25,017 nucleotides of DNA from CAZTDU01 sp050248795 (GTDB lineage: Bacteria; Pseudomonadota; Gammaproteobacteria; Burkholderiales; SG8-39), in NCBI GenBank assembly GCA_050248795.1, contig JBFWRS010000045.1, positions 1 to 25,017 of the forward strand, read 5' to 3'. This document shows positions 15,929 to 24,452 of the stretch, piece after piece (position 1 is the first letter of the stretch; every line of letters begins with the position of its first letter). Made by a program: the position numbers and the translations under genes. The notes below the pieces were generated by a model. That model did no database searches. It saw only the letters and a program-made list of their open reading frames with translations, and had not been told where the DNA came from.

Positions 15929-16672
15929 ATGACACCGGAACTGAAGCCGATCCACACCGACCGCAATGCCTACGGGCGCGATTTGCCGCCTGCCTCGCCG
16001 CTGCCGCAGGACGGCGCGTTCCGCGCCCCGGGCGCAAGCAAGGTGCTGCGCAACAGCTACCTGCTGCTCGCCGTGGCCCTGATCCCGACCGTGATCGGCG
16101 CCGGCATCGGCACCAATCTGGACCTGTCGTTCATGCGCGCCAGCCCGATGCTGTCGTTTTTCGCCATCCTCGGCATCTTCTACGGCTGGATCTTCGCCAT
16201 CGAGAAGAACCGCAACAGCGGCCTGGGCGTCGGCCTGCTGCTCGGCTTCACGCTGTTCATGGGCCTGCTGCTGGGCCCCCTGCTGCAGCGCGTGCTGGGC
16301 TTCTCCAACGGCATCCAGCTGGTGATGATGGCAGCAGGCGGCACCGCGGCGGTGTTCTTCGCCATGGCGGGAATCGCCACGACGACGAAGCGCGACCTTT
16401 CCTCCATGGGCAACTTCCTCATGGTGGGCGCGATCGTGATCATGCTCGCGGTGGTCGCGAACGTGTTCTTCGCCAGCCCGATGCTGCACCTGGTGCTCGT
16501 CAGCGCGTTCGTGATCTTCAGTTCGCTGATGATCATGTGGCAGATCAACTCGGTGGTGCGCGGCGGCGAGACCAACTACATCAGCGTGACGCTGACGCTG
16601 TTCGTGTCGATCTACAACCTGTTTTCCAGCCTGCTGCAACTGCTGGGCATCTTCGGCGGCGACCGCGAGTAA
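15929..16672 (+). CDS. Bax inhibitor-1/YccA family membrane protein
   Basis: A 247-residue inner-membrane protein. After a polar N-terminus (1-42) there are seven hydrophobic segments at about 43-62, 72-91, 99-120, 129-150, 161-181, 184-205 and 218-243, the standard fold of the family. Family motifs include FYGWIFAIEKNRNSGLGVGLL, then ATTTKRDLSSMGNFL and NYISVTLTLFVSIYNLFSSLLQLLG near the end. Relatives include YccA, a modulator of the FtsH protease, and calcium-leak channels such as YetJ; which role applies is not known. The start at 15929 is chosen over 15920 from ribosome binding site spacing. It is a single gene with its own promoter-like sequence and a strong terminator. Confidence 0.9.
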   Translation: MTPELKPIHTDRNAYGRDLPPASPLPQDGAFRAPGASKVLRNSYLLLAVALIPTVIGAGIGTNLDLSFMRASPMLSFFAILGIFYGWIFAIEKNRNSGLGVGLLLGFTLFMGLLLGPLLQRVLGFSNGIQLVMMAAGGTAAVFFAMAGIATTTKRDLSSMGNFLMVGAIVIMLAVVANVFFASPMLHLVLVSAFVIFSSLMIMWQINSVVRGGETNYISVTLTLFVSIYNLFSSLLQLLGIFGGDRE

Positions 16673-16691
16673 GGCGGCAGCTTCTCCGGCA

Positions 16692-16717
16692 CAAAGGGCG
16701 CCTGCGGGCGCCCTTTG
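16692..16717. terminator. Bidirectional hairpin terminator
   Basis: CAAAGGGCGCC at 16692-16702 and GGCGCCCTTTG at 16707-16717 form a perfect 11-bp stem with a TGCG loop. The stem ends in AAA/TTT, with GCTTTCC after it on the plus strand. It sits between the converging Bax inhibitor-1 and rlmD genes, so it probably ends transcription from both sides, including the long operon beginning with or before rpsA. Confidence 0.8.
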
Positions 16718-16722
16718 CTTTC

Positions 16723-18003
16723 CTAGCGCTCGAACAGCGCGATGCTCTCGACGTGCGCGGTGTGGGGGAACATGTTGACCACGCCGGCAGCCGCCAGCGT
16801 GAAGCCCTTGACGTGCACCAGCGTGCCGGCGTCGCGCGCCAGCGTCGCGGGGTCGCAGGACACATAGACGATGCGGCGCGGCCAGGCCTCGGGCAGCGTC
16901 TTCACCAGTTCCATCGCGCCCTCGCGCGGCGGGTCGATCAGCAGCTTGTCGAACGGCCCGTGGCGCTCGAAACCGTGCAGGAAAAGGTCGGCGACGCTGA
17001 AATCCACCTGCAGGCCGTTGGCGCGCGCGTTCTCGCGCGCCCGCGCGATCAGCCCCTCGTTGCCCTCGAAGCCGCTGACGCTCGCACCGCGGCTGGCGAT
17101 CGGCAGCGAGAAGTTGCCCAGTCCGCAGAAAAGGTCCGCGATCCGCTCGCCGGGCCGCGGGTCAAGCAGGCGCACCGCGCGCGACACCAGTGCCTGGTTC
17201 ACCGCGTGGTTCACCTGCGTGAAGTCTGTCGGCCTGAAGGCGATGCGCACGCCGAATTCGGGCAGCGCGTAGTCGAGCGCAGGAGCGTCCAGCGGATGCA
17301 AGGGGTACGCGGTGTCAGGTCCCTTGGGCTGCAGCCACGCCTGCACGCCGGCCGCATCGGCAAACGCCTTCAACCGCGCCTCGTCTGCGGCGGAGAAGGG
17401 TTCGAGGTTGCGGAACACCAGCACCGTGACCGCCTCGCCGACCGACAGTTCGATCTGCGGCATGCGCTCGCGCGCATCCAGCGCCCCGACCAGCGCGCGC
17501 AGCTTCGGGATCAGCGCCGACACCGCGGCCGGCAGCACGCGGCATTCGTTCATGTCGGCGACATAGCTCGAGCGCCGCTCGCGGAATCCCACGAGCGCCC
17601 CGCCCTTCTTCGGCACGTAACGCGCCGAGATCCGCGCGCGATGGCGGTAGCCCCACTCGGGCCCGTAGATGATCGGCAGCATGGTCTGCGGCGCCACCTT
17701 GCCGATGCGCGCGAAGTTCTCCTCCAGCCCGCGTTGCTTGGCCGCCATCTGCGTTCGCGCATCGGCGTGCTGCGTCAGGCAGCCGCCGCAGACGCCGAAA
17801 TGCGGGCAGGCCGGCACGCGCCGGCCCGGGGACGCCTCGACGATCGCGGCCGCGCGCGCGGTGTCGAAGCGCGATCCCTGGTGCACGCGCGACGCGAGCA
17901 CCGTCTCGCCTGCCAGCGCGCCTTCGACGAAGACCACCTTGCCGGCGTTGCGCGCGACGCCCTGCCCGGCGGCGTCGAGCGAGTCGATCTTCAGTTCAAG
18001 CAA
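16723..18003 (-). CDS. rlmD: 23S rRNA (uracil-1939-C5)-methyltransferase RlmD
   Basis: A TrmA/RumA-family enzyme that methylates C5 of U1939 in 23S rRNA using S-adenosylmethionine. The open frame extends to 18288, but the family-like sequence begins at LLELKIDSLDAAGQGVARN (TRAM domain). The best start is TTG at 18003, giving 426 residues (E. coli has 433) and an 8-bp overlap with the exonuclease gene. Iron-sulfur cysteines are at 66, 72 and 75 (CPHFGVCGGC) with the fourth at 154 (MNECRV). The SAM fold shows DLFCGLGNFSLPIA, FEGNEG and IDPPREGA. The catalytic cysteine is about 383 in VSCDPATLARD. All key residues are intact. The TTG start is inferred from length and context. Confidence 0.92.
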   Translation of the reverse strand: MLELKIDSLDAAGQGVARNAGKVVFVEGALAGETVLASRVHQGSRFDTARAAAIVEASPGRRVPACPHFGVCGGCLTQHADARTQMAAKQRGLEENFARIGKVAPQTMLPIIYGPEWGYRHRARISARYVPKKGGALVGFRERRSSYVADMNECRVLPAAVSALIPKLRALVGALDARERMPQIELSVGEAVTVLVFRNLEPFSAADEARLKAFADAAGVQAWLQPKGPDTAYPLHPLDAPALDYALPEFGVRIAFRPTDFTQVNHAVNQALVSRAVRLLDPRPGERIADLFCGLGNFSLPIASRGASVSGFEGNEGLIARARENARANGLQVDFSVADLFLHGFERHGPFDKLLIDPPREGAMELVKTLPEAWPRRIVYVSCDPATLARDAGTLVHVKGFTLAAAGVVNMFPHTAHVESIALFER

Positions 18004-18781
18004 CCGCTTCGTTCCAGAGCGACAGGAACTCCCGCCAGTGCGGCGCCGGCTGCTTCTCCATCCACGCGCGCAGCATGCCGCACTCGTGGCGGTACGTCTT
18101 GTCGTCGAACACGCCGCGCAGGAGCTGGAAGCGCAGGTACAGCAGGTACGTGTTGGCGCAATCTGCCTCGCAGTAGTCGCGGATCTCGTCGCTCCTGCCG
18201 GCCAGGTGGGCGTTCCATACATCGGCACCGCCGACGCCGATCTTGCCCGGAAAGCCCGCGATGCGCGCCACGGCATCCAGCGGCGCATTGTTGCGCGGCT
18301 GGTACATGGCGAGCACGTCCATCAGGTCCAGGTGCCGGTGGTGGTAGCGGCCGAGGTAGCTGTTCCACTTGAAGTCGCGGTCGTCCTCGCCCTGGTCCCA
18401 GAACTTGGGCGCCGACACGCCGTTCACCAGCGCCCGGTAGTTGAGCACCGGCAGGTCGAAGCCGCCGCCGTTCCAAGACACCAGTTGCGGCACGTACTTC
18501 TCGACGCCGTCGTAGAAGCGCTGGATCGCCTGCGCCTCGGGTGCGCCAAGCGAAAACACCTGTATGCCCTCGGCGGTGCGCAGCACGCAGGAGATCACCG
18601 CGACGCGATGCAGGTGCGGGGCGAGGAAATCGCTGCCGGTCTGCGCGCGGCGCTTCTGGAACGCGACCTCGGCTACCTCGGCGTCGGGCAGCGAGTCCGG
18701 CAGCCCGTACAGCCGGCGAATGCCGGCGCAATCGGGAATGGTCTCGATATCGAAGGCGAGGACAGGCTGCAAGCCGCGCAC
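17996..18781 (-). CDS. Predicted 3'-5' exonuclease of the DEDDy class (PolB-exonuclease related)
   Basis: A 261-residue RNase H-fold protein. The three exonuclease motifs are visible: FDIET (Asp11, Glu13), SWNGGGFDLPVL (Asp109) and YCEAD (Tyr203, Asp207), which gives the DEDDy set of metal-binding acids. It matches the family of stand-alone proteins related to the proofreading domain of DNA polymerase B. It should remove nucleotides from a 3' end; whether from DNA or RNA is not known. The start is GTG at 18781, directly after the cysM stop (18784-18782) with no gap, and its 3' end overlaps rlmD. The placement before an rRNA methyltransferase may hint at RNA work, but that is only context. Confidence 0.85.
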   Translation of the reverse strand: MRGLQPVLAFDIETIPDCAGIRRLYGLPDSLPDAEVAEVAFQKRRAQTGSDFLAPHLHRVAVISCVLRTAEGIQVFSLGAPEAQAIQRFYDGVEKYVPQLVSWNGGGFDLPVLNYRALVNGVSAPKFWDQGEDDRDFKWNSYLGRYHHRHLDLMDVLAMYQPRNNAPLDAVARIAGFPGKIGVGGADVWNAHLAGRSDEIRDYCEADCANTYLLYLRFQLLRGVFDDKTYRHECGMLRAWMEKQPAPHWREFLSLWNEAVA

Positions 18782-19684
18782 CTATTGCGGGAACACGCCG
18801 CTGGACAGGTAGCGGTCGCCGCGGTCGCAGACGATGAACACGATGACCGCGTCCTTCGCCTCGGCGGCAATCCGCAGCGCCACGCAGGCCGCGCCGCCGG
18901 ACGAAATGCCGGCGAAGATGCCTTCCTCGGCGGCGAGACGCCGCGACATCGCCTCGGCGTCCGCCTGGCTGACGTACTCGAGCCGGTCCACGCGAGACTT
19001 GTCGTAGATCTTCGGCAGGTAGGCTTCCGGCCACTTGCGTATGCCGGGGATCTGCGAACCTTCCTCTGGCTGGCAGCCGACCACCTGCACCTGCGGATTG
19101 CGCTCCTTCAGGTAGCGCGAGCAGCCCATGATGGTGCCGGTGGTGCCCATGCTGGAGACGAAGTGCGTGATGCGGCCGTCGGTATCGCGCCAGATCTCCG
19201 GGCCGGTTGTCTCGACGTGCGCGCGCGGGTTGTCCGGGTTGGCGAACTGGTCGAGCAGCACGCCCTTGCCCTCAGCCACCATGCGCTCGGCCATGTCGCG
19301 CGCGCCTTCCATGCCGCCCTTTGCCGGTGTCAGCACGAGTTCGGCACCGTAGGCGCGCATGGTCTGCTTGCGCTCCGCGGTCTGGTTCTCCGGCATCACC
19401 AGCACCATGCGGTAGCCGCGCAGCGCCGCCGCCATCGCCAGGCCGATGCCGGTGTTGCCGGAGGTGGGCTCGATCAGCACGTCTCCCGGCTTGATGCGCC
19501 CGCGTTCCTCGGCGCGGCGGATCATCGACATCGCCGGCCGGTCCTTGACCGACCCGCCGGGATTGTTGCCTTCCAGCTTGGCGAGGACGACGCTGCCGTT
19601 CCGCCCGGCCGCCTGCCCCGGCACGCGGCACAGGCGCACCAGCGGCGTGTTGCCGATGAAGTCCGCTATCGTCTTCCAGCTCAT
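18782..19684 (-). CDS. cysM: Cysteine synthase B (O-acetylserine sulfhydrylase)
   Basis: A 300-residue PLP enzyme that makes L-cysteine from O-acetylserine and sulfide (CysM can also use thiosulfate). The PLP lysine is Lys47 in NNPGGSVKDRPA; the phosphate and substrate loop TSGNTGI is at 74-80; SMGTTGTIMG and the PLP-ring loop near SSGGAA are present. PEEGSQIPGIRKWP and the short C-terminus are of the CysM rather than CysK type. The start ATG at 19684 overlaps the hldD stop (ATGA), so translation is probably coupled. The frame continues open far upstream, but that is the shadow of hldD. It is an unusual partner for LPS genes, though the order hldD-cysM is known from other betaproteobacteria. 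Confidence 0.95.
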   Translation of the reverse strand: MSWKTIADFIGNTPLVRLCRVPGQAAGRNGSVVLAKLEGNNPGGSVKDRPAMSMIRRAEERGRIKPGDVLIEPTSGNTGIGLAMAAALRGYRMVLVMPENQTAERKQTMRAYGAELVLTPAKGGMEGARDMAERMVAEGKGVLLDQFANPDNPRAHVETTGPEIWRDTDGRITHFVSSMGTTGTIMGCSRYLKERNPQVQVVGCQPEEGSQIPGIRKWPEAYLPKIYDKSRVDRLEYVSQADAEAMSRRLAAEEGIFAGISSGGAACVALRIAAEAKDAVIVFIVCDRGDRYLSSGVFPQ

Positions 19685-20685
19685 TCGTGCTGGCCGAGCA
19701 GGTGCTGCACGTACGAGGCGACGCCGGCGGCGACGTCGCGGAACTCGCCGGCATAGCCGGCCTCGCGCAGCCGCGTCAGGTCCGCCTCGGTATGGCTCTG
19801 GTACTTCCCGGCGAGCTGCTGCGGGAAGGGGATGTACTCGATCATGCCCTGCACGACGAGCTCCTCCAGCGGCAGCGCCGGCTCGCCGCGCGACGCGCGC
19901 ACGCCGTTGGCCACCGCGACCGCGACTTCGTTGAAGCTCTGCGCCCGCCCGGTGCCGCAGTTGTAGATGCCGGAGACCTCGCGGTGCTCGAGGAAGTGCA
20001 GGTTCACGTTGACGACATCGTCCACATGCACGAAATCGCGCAGCTGCCCGCCATTGCCATAGCCGTCGGTGCCTTCGAACAGCTTCACCTTGCCCTCGGC
20101 GCGGAACTGGTTGCAGCCGTGGAACGCCACGGATGCCATGCGGCCCTTGTGCGCCTCGTTCGGTCCGTAGACGTTGAAGTAGCGGAAACCCGCGATCTGC
20201 GCGCTGCGCCCGTCCAGCCTGCGGCGCACGTGCGCATCGAACAGGAACTTGGAGTAGCCGTAGATGTTGAGCGGCGCCTCGCAGGCGCGCTCCTCGCGGA
20301 ACCCTGCCCTGCCCGCGCCGTACACCGCGGCGGACGACGCATACAGCAGCGGCACTTCCTCGTCCTGGCACCAGTCGAGCAGGCGGCGCGAATAGGCGTA
20401 GTTGTTCTCCATCATGTAGCGCCCGTTCGTCTCCATGGTGTCGGAGCACGCGCCCTGGTGGAAAACCGCCTCGATGCCGTCCTCGAACTGGTGCGCTTCC
20501 AGCCGGGCGAGGAACTCGCGCTTGTCGAGGTAGTCCGCGATCTCGCAGGCAGCGAGGTTCGGGAATTTGTCGGCGCGCTCGAGGTTGTCCACCGCGATGA
20601 TCTCGGTGATGCCCTCGCGATTCAGGCCCTGGATCAGGCGGGAACCGATGAACCCGGCAGCGCCGGTGACGACGTAATGATGCAT
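19681..20685 (-). CDS. hldD: ADP-L-glycero-D-manno-heptose-6-epimerase
   Basis: Also called rfaD. A 334-residue extended short-chain dehydrogenase/reductase that converts ADP-D-glycero-D-manno-heptose to the L-glycero form used in the LPS inner core. The N-terminal nucleotide loop is TGAAGFIGS (7-15) and the catalytic pair is Tyr142/Lys146 in YGYSK with serines at 117-118 (SSAAVYG). Family markers FHQGACSDTMETNGRYMM, FRYFNVYGPNEAHKGRMASV and GGQLRDFVHVDDVV are clear. The start ATG at 20685 lies 11 bp after the heptose kinase stop and is preceded by GAGCGGAG. The length matches the family. Confidence 0.97.
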   Translation of the reverse strand: MHHYVVTGAAGFIGSRLIQGLNREGITEIIAVDNLERADKFPNLAACEIADYLDKREFLARLEAHQFEDGIEAVFHQGACSDTMETNGRYMMENNYAYSRRLLDWCQDEEVPLLYASSAAVYGAGRAGFREERACEAPLNIYGYSKFLFDAHVRRRLDGRSAQIAGFRYFNVYGPNEAHKGRMASVAFHGCNQFRAEGKVKLFEGTDGYGNGGQLRDFVHVDDVVNVNLHFLEHREVSGIYNCGTGRAQSFNEVAVAVANGVRASRGEPALPLEELVVQGMIEYIPFPQQLAGKYQSHTEADLTRLREAGYAGEFRDVAAGVASYVQHLLGQHE

Positions 20686-20696
20686 CTACGCTCCGC

Positions 20697-21611
20697 TCAT
20701 TTGCCGAAGAGTTCCTCGCGCGTAGCCACGGCGGTGCCGAGCTTGCCGACCACGATGCCTGCCGCGCGATTGGCGACGTGCACGGCCTCCTGCAGCTCCG
20801 CGCGCGCCGCGAGCATCACCGCAAGCGCGCCGATCACGGTGTCGCCCGCGCCGCTCACATCGTACACTTCGCGCGCCTGCGCGGGCACGTGCATCGCGCC
20901 TGCGCCGGTGTACAGCGACATGCCCTGCTCGCTGCGCGTGAGCAGCACGGCCTGCAGTTGCAGCCGCTTGCGCAGCCTTTGCACCCGCCGCGCCAGGTCA
21001 CGCTCGTCGCGCCACTCGCCGACAACCTGGCGCAACTCGGCAGTGTTGGGCGTGATCATCGTGGCACCGCGATAGCGCGAGTAGTCGTCGCCTTTCGGGT
21101 CCACCAGCACCGGCTTGCCGGCCCTTCTCGCCTCGCCGATCATCTTCGCGATGTGCGCGAGCCCGCCCTTGCCGTAGTCGGAGAGGACGAGCACGTCGCA
21201 CTGCCTGAGCGCGGCGCCGAAGCCGGCGAGCTTGCTCGCCAGCACCTCCTTGGATGGCGGCGTCTCCAGGTCGATGCGCAGCAACTGCTGCCGGCGTCCC
21301 ATGATGCGCAGCTTCACCGTGGTAGGCGTCGCCGGGTCGCTGTGCAGGCTGGCGCGGATGCCCGCCTTGCGCGCCAGTTGCGCGAGCTTCCTGCCGGCGC
21401 CGTCCGCGCCCACCACGGAAAGCAGGTGCGTCCTCGCGCCGAGCGCCGCGCAGTTGCGCGCGACGTTCGCCGCCCCGCCCAGGCGGTCCTCGGTACGGTC
21501 CGGCTGCACCACCACCACCGGCACCGGCGCCTCGGGCGAGATGCGCGACACCTCGCCGAACCAGTAACGGTCGAGCATGACGTCGCCCACCACCAGCACG
21601 CGCGGCTTCAT
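20697..21611 (-). CDS. rfaE1: D-glycero-beta-D-manno-heptose-7-phosphate kinase (HldE kinase half)
   Basis: A 304-residue PfkB/ribokinase-family enzyme that phosphorylates heptose-7-phosphate at C1, on the path to ADP-heptose. VVGDVMLDRYWFGEVSRISPE (8-28) and RLGGAANVARN (43-53) are the substrate-binding N-terminal motifs; DVSGAGDTVIGALAV at about residue 250 holds the anion hole and catalytic Asp. It ends after the kinase domain, with no nucleotidyltransferase half, so it corresponds to HldA/RfaE domain I only; the adenylyltransferase must be encoded elsewhere. The start ATG at 21611 overlaps the ugd stop (ATGA). The open frame upstream of it is a shadow of ugd. Confidence 0.95.
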   Translation of the reverse strand: MKPRVLVVGDVMLDRYWFGEVSRISPEAPVPVVVVQPDRTEDRLGGAANVARNCAALGARTHLLSVVGADGAGRKLAQLARKAGIRASLHSDPATPTTVKLRIMGRRQQLLRIDLETPPSKEVLASKLAGFGAALRQCDVLVLSDYGKGGLAHIAKMIGEARRAGKPVLVDPKGDDYSRYRGATMITPNTAELRQVVGEWRDERDLARRVQRLRKRLQLQAVLLTRSEQGMSLYTGAGAMHVPAQAREVYDVSGAGDTVIGALAVMLAARAELQEAVHVANRAAGIVVGKLGTAVATREELFGK

Positions 21612-22930
21612 GCCCGCCCCACCGCGAAATACTCCAGCCCATGCGCATGCACGACCGCGGGCTCGTAGAGGTTGCGGCCATCGAAAATGGCAGGCGTCTT
21701 CAATGCGGCACGGACGGCAGCGAAATCCGGCGAGCGGAATTCCTGCCACTCGGTGACGATCGCCAGCGCATCGCAGCCCGCGAGCGCGCCGAGCGCCGTG
21801 TCGGCGAATTCCACGCGCGGCTCGTCCGCATAGAGCCGCGTGGCCTCGGCGCGCGCGACCGGGTCGTAGGCGCGCACCGACGCGCCTGCGGCGAGCAGGT
21901 CGGAGATCAGAACCCGGCTGGAGGCCTCGCGCATGTCGTCGGTGTTCGGCTTGAAGGCGAGACCCCACAGCGCGAAGCGCAGGCCCGCGAGGCTGTCGCC
22001 GAAGCGGCGCCGGATCTTGGCGCCCAGCACGTGCTTCTGCGCGTCGTTCGCCTGCTCCACCGCCTCGAGTACGCGCAGCCGGCTGCCTGCCTGGGCAGCC
22101 GTGTGTACCAGCGCCTTGACGTCCTTGGGGAAGCACGAACCGCCGTAGCCCGCGCCGGGATAGAGGAAGTGGTAGCCGATGCGCGGGTCGGCGCCGATGC
22201 CGCGGCGTACCTGCTCGATGTCCGCGCCCACGACCTCGGCAAGGTTCGCGAGCTCGTTCATGAACGAAATCCGCGTCGCGAGCATCGCATTCGCGGCGTA
22301 CTTGGTGAGCTCCGCCGAGCGCACGCTCATCACCATCAGCCGGTCGTGGTTGCGCTGGAAGGGCGCGTAGAGCCGGCGCAGCATGTCTATCGCGCGCGGA
22401 TCGTCGGCGCCGACGACGATGCGGTCCGGGCGCATGAAGTCCTCGACCGCCGCGCCCTCGGCAAGGAACTCCGGGTTCGACGCAACGCTGAATTCGTGCC
22501 TTGCGCTGCGCGCGGCCAGTTCCTCGGCGATGGCTTCGCGCACGCGATCCGCGGTTCCGACCGGCACGGTCGACTTGGTGGCGACCACCCGGTAGCCATC
22601 CATGTGCCGGCCGATGGCGCGCGCCGCCGCGACCACATGGCGCATGTCCGCCGAGCCGTCCTCGTCCTGCGGCGTTCCGACGGCGATCAACTGCAGCTCG
22701 CCGTGCGCGACGCCGGCGGCGACGTCGGTGGAGAACACCATGCGTCCCGACTCCCGGTTGCGCCGCACCAGCGGCTCCAGGCCCGGCTCGAAGATCGGGA
22801 TGCCGCCTGCATTGAGCGTGGCGATCTTGGCCGCGTCCAGGTCGAGGCAGAACACGTGGTTGCCGGCATCGGCGAGGCACGCGCCGGTGACCAGCCCCAC
22901 ATAGCCGGTGCCGATGACTGTGACTTTCAT
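21608..22930 (-). CDS. ugd: UDP-glucose 6-dehydrogenase
   Basis: A 440-residue NAD-dependent enzyme that oxidises UDP-glucose to UDP-glucuronate, a precursor for capsule, exopolysaccharide or sugar-modified LPS. The Rossmann loop is at GTGYVGLVTG (7-16); the catalytic cysteine is Cys266 in GGSCFPKDVKAL with Asp270; Lys210 and Asn214 lie in ELTKYAANAMLATRISFMNE. KSTVPVGT (119-126) and NPEFLAEGAAVEDF (152-165) are family markers. The start ATG at 22930 is 10 bp after the lapB stop, without a good ribosome binding site, which suggests reinitiation. It is followed by the heptose kinase with an ATGA overlap. All catalytic residues are intact. Confidence 0.97.
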   Translation of the reverse strand: MKVTVIGTGYVGLVTGACLADAGNHVFCLDLDAAKIATLNAGGIPIFEPGLEPLVRRNRESGRMVFSTDVAAGVAHGELQLIAVGTPQDEDGSADMRHVVAAARAIGRHMDGYRVVATKSTVPVGTADRVREAIAEELAARSARHEFSVASNPEFLAEGAAVEDFMRPDRIVVGADDPRAIDMLRRLYAPFQRNHDRLMVMSVRSAELTKYAANAMLATRISFMNELANLAEVVGADIEQVRRGIGADPRIGYHFLYPGAGYGGSCFPKDVKALVHTAAQAGSRLRVLEAVEQANDAQKHVLGAKIRRRFGDSLAGLRFALWGLAFKPNTDDMREASSRVLISDLLAAGASVRAYDPVARAEATRLYADEPRVEFADTALGALAGCDALAIVTEWQEFRSPDFAAVRAALKTPAIFDGRNLYEPAVVHAHGLEYFAVGRA

Positions 22931-22940
22931 CGCGCGATGC

Positions 22941-24122
22941 TCATGGCGTGAGGTCGAACTCCTCGCTGCGCCGCGGCGGGTAGGTTTCCCAGCCGCCGCA
23001 GGCCGGGCACTGCCAGTGGAACTGGCGTGCCTTGAAGCCGCAATTCTCGCAGCGATAGCGCGCCAGCCTGCGCGTGTGTCCGTGCACGAGGTTGCGCACC
23101 AGCTCGAGGTCGCGGCGCCGTTCGGGGGAGGTTGCGCCCTCGATCTGCGCCTCGAGCAGGCGATCGAGGCCGAGCAGCGTCGGGTTGCGGCGCAGTTCGT
23201 CGCGCACCAGCTTGTACGCGGCTTCCGCGCCCTTGGTTTCCAGCGTCGACTGGAACACCGTGTCGAGCAGGTCGAGCGACGGATAGCGCTCCAGGTAGCC
23301 CGCGAGCAGCGCAAGACCCTCCTCCAGCTTGCCCAGCTCGCGATGCGCCTCCAGCAGCCGCTGCGCGACCAGCGCGACATAGGCCGGGTTCTGCGCCTCG
23401 ATCCTGCGCCAGGCCTCTATCGCCTGCGCTGGATTGCCCGCGGCGCGTTCCAGGTCGCCCAGTTGCAGGTTGGCGCGCACCGACTTGCGGTTCGACTCCA
23501 GCGCCGCCGCCAGGTGCCGCCGCGCCGCATCGGCGCGCGAATGCGACGCCTCCACCAGCGCGAGCTCGCAGTGATACTGCGATATGTCGCGCGCGCGCGC
23601 GTCGCCGGACGGGCCCGCCGAAAGCCGGCCCGCCATCTCGATCGCCTTTGCCCAGTCCTTCTCGGCCTGGTAGATCTCCAGCAGCGACTTGCGCGCTTCC
23701 TCCGCGTGGCGACCGTCCACGAGCCTGAGAAATACCTCCTCCGCACGGTCGAGGATGCCGGCCTTCAGGTAGTCCTGTCCCAGTTCGTGCATCGCGGTGA
23801 GCTTCTGGTCGGCACCGAGGTCGGCACGCTCGAGCAGGTTCTGGTGCATGCGGATCGCGCGGTCGTACTCGCCGCGGCGCCGAAACAGGCTGCCGAGCGC
23901 GAAATGCAGCTCGATCGTCTCCGGGTCGACCTTCACCACCTCGATGAAGGCCTCGATCGCCTTGTCCGGCTGCTCGTTCAGGAGGAAGTTCAGGCCCTTG
24001 AAGTACGAGCGCGGCAGCGCGCGCGACTCCGACACCAGGTGCTTGATGTCGATGCGCGCAGCAAGCCAGCCCAGCACGAAGAAGACGGGAAGCGCGCCCA
24101 GCCACCAGATTTCGAATTCCAT
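22941..24122 (-). CDS. lapB: Lipopolysaccharide assembly protein LapB (YciM)
   Basis: A 393-residue inner-membrane-anchored protein. One N-terminal membrane helix (about 6-24, WWLGALPVFFVLGWLAARI), then a long stretch of TPR repeats (for example YFKGLNFLLNEQPDKAIEAF and the ELHFALGSLFRRRGEYDRAI region), and a C-terminal rubredoxin-like metal site CENC...CPAC (Cys358, 361, 372, 375). In E. coli LapB guides LpxC to FtsH and so limits lipid A synthesis. The start ATG at 24122 gives the family N-terminus and lies 14 bp after lapA. It contains a (CG)6 run at 23588-23599 in its reading frame. It sits in the usual lapA-lapB pair, here followed by sugar-nucleotide genes for LPS. Confidence 0.96.
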   Translation of the reverse strand: MEFEIWWLGALPVFFVLGWLAARIDIKHLVSESRALPRSYFKGLNFLLNEQPDKAIEAFIEVVKVDPETIELHFALGSLFRRRGEYDRAIRMHQNLLERADLGADQKLTAMHELGQDYLKAGILDRAEEVFLRLVDGRHAEEARKSLLEIYQAEKDWAKAIEMAGRLSAGPSGDARARDISQYHCELALVEASHSRADAARRHLAAALESNRKSVRANLQLGDLERAAGNPAQAIEAWRRIEAQNPAYVALVAQRLLEAHRELGKLEEGLALLAGYLERYPSLDLLDTVFQSTLETKGAEAAYKLVRDELRRNPTLLGLDRLLEAQIEGATSPERRRDLELVRNLVHGHTRRLARYRCENCGFKARQFHWQCPACGGWETYPPRRSEEFDLTP

Positions 24123-24136
24123 CGCGCCGCGCCCGA

Positions 24137-24430
24137 TCAGCCGTCCGGACGCGGCGGAGTCTGCGGCAGATGCACCTCGGGTGCAGGCGCGGGCTCCAGT
24201 TCGCGGCGCAGCTGCTGGATCTCGCGCCGCTGCCGCAGCACGGTGCCCAGCATTGCCGCCAGTCCCACCAGCGCGCCGGCAACGAAGAATGCAAGCAGCA
24301 GCGCCACCAGCGGCGCCTGCCACGCGAGGTCGAAGTAGAAGCGCAGCGTGACCGGATCGGTGTTCCTGACCGCGAACGCGAGCAGCAGGATGAACACGGC
24401 GACACGGGTCGCCCAGGAGAGTAAGCGCAT
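24137..24430 (-). CDS. lapA: Lipopolysaccharide assembly protein A domain protein LapA
   Basis: A 97-residue membrane protein with two hydrophobic segments (about 5-22 and 41-63) joined by RNTDPVTLRFYFDLAWQ, the hallmark region of the LapA/YciS family, and a short charged coil then a proline-rich tail. In E. coli it associates with LapB at the inner membrane in LPS assembly and LpxC control. It lies 22 bp after ihfB and 14 bp before lapB. No clear Shine-Dalgarno sequence precedes the start. Confidence 0.93.
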   Translation of the reverse strand: MRLLSWATRVAVFILLLAFAVRNTDPVTLRFYFDLAWQAPLVALLLAFFVAGALVGLAAMLGTVLRQRREIQQLRRELEPAPAPEVHLPQTPPRPDG

Positions 24431-24452
24431 GGACGGGATGCGCTGGAGGGAG

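Noticed and set aside
16537..19756. Two long plus-strand frames opposite rlmD, the exonuclease and cysM
   Set aside because: They lie antisense to well-supported genes, show no domain motifs and have the His/Arg/Ala-rich look of antisense frames in high-GC DNA.
23588..23599. (CG)6 run inside lapB, considered as a phase-variation tract
   Set aside because: Only six units in GC-rich coding DNA; short CG runs are common here and there is no sign of a broken frame.
21641..24338. Long plus-strand frames opposite ugd and lapB
   Set aside because: Both are antisense to conserved genes with intact catalytic or structural motifs. No ribosome binding site or recognisable domain was seen.
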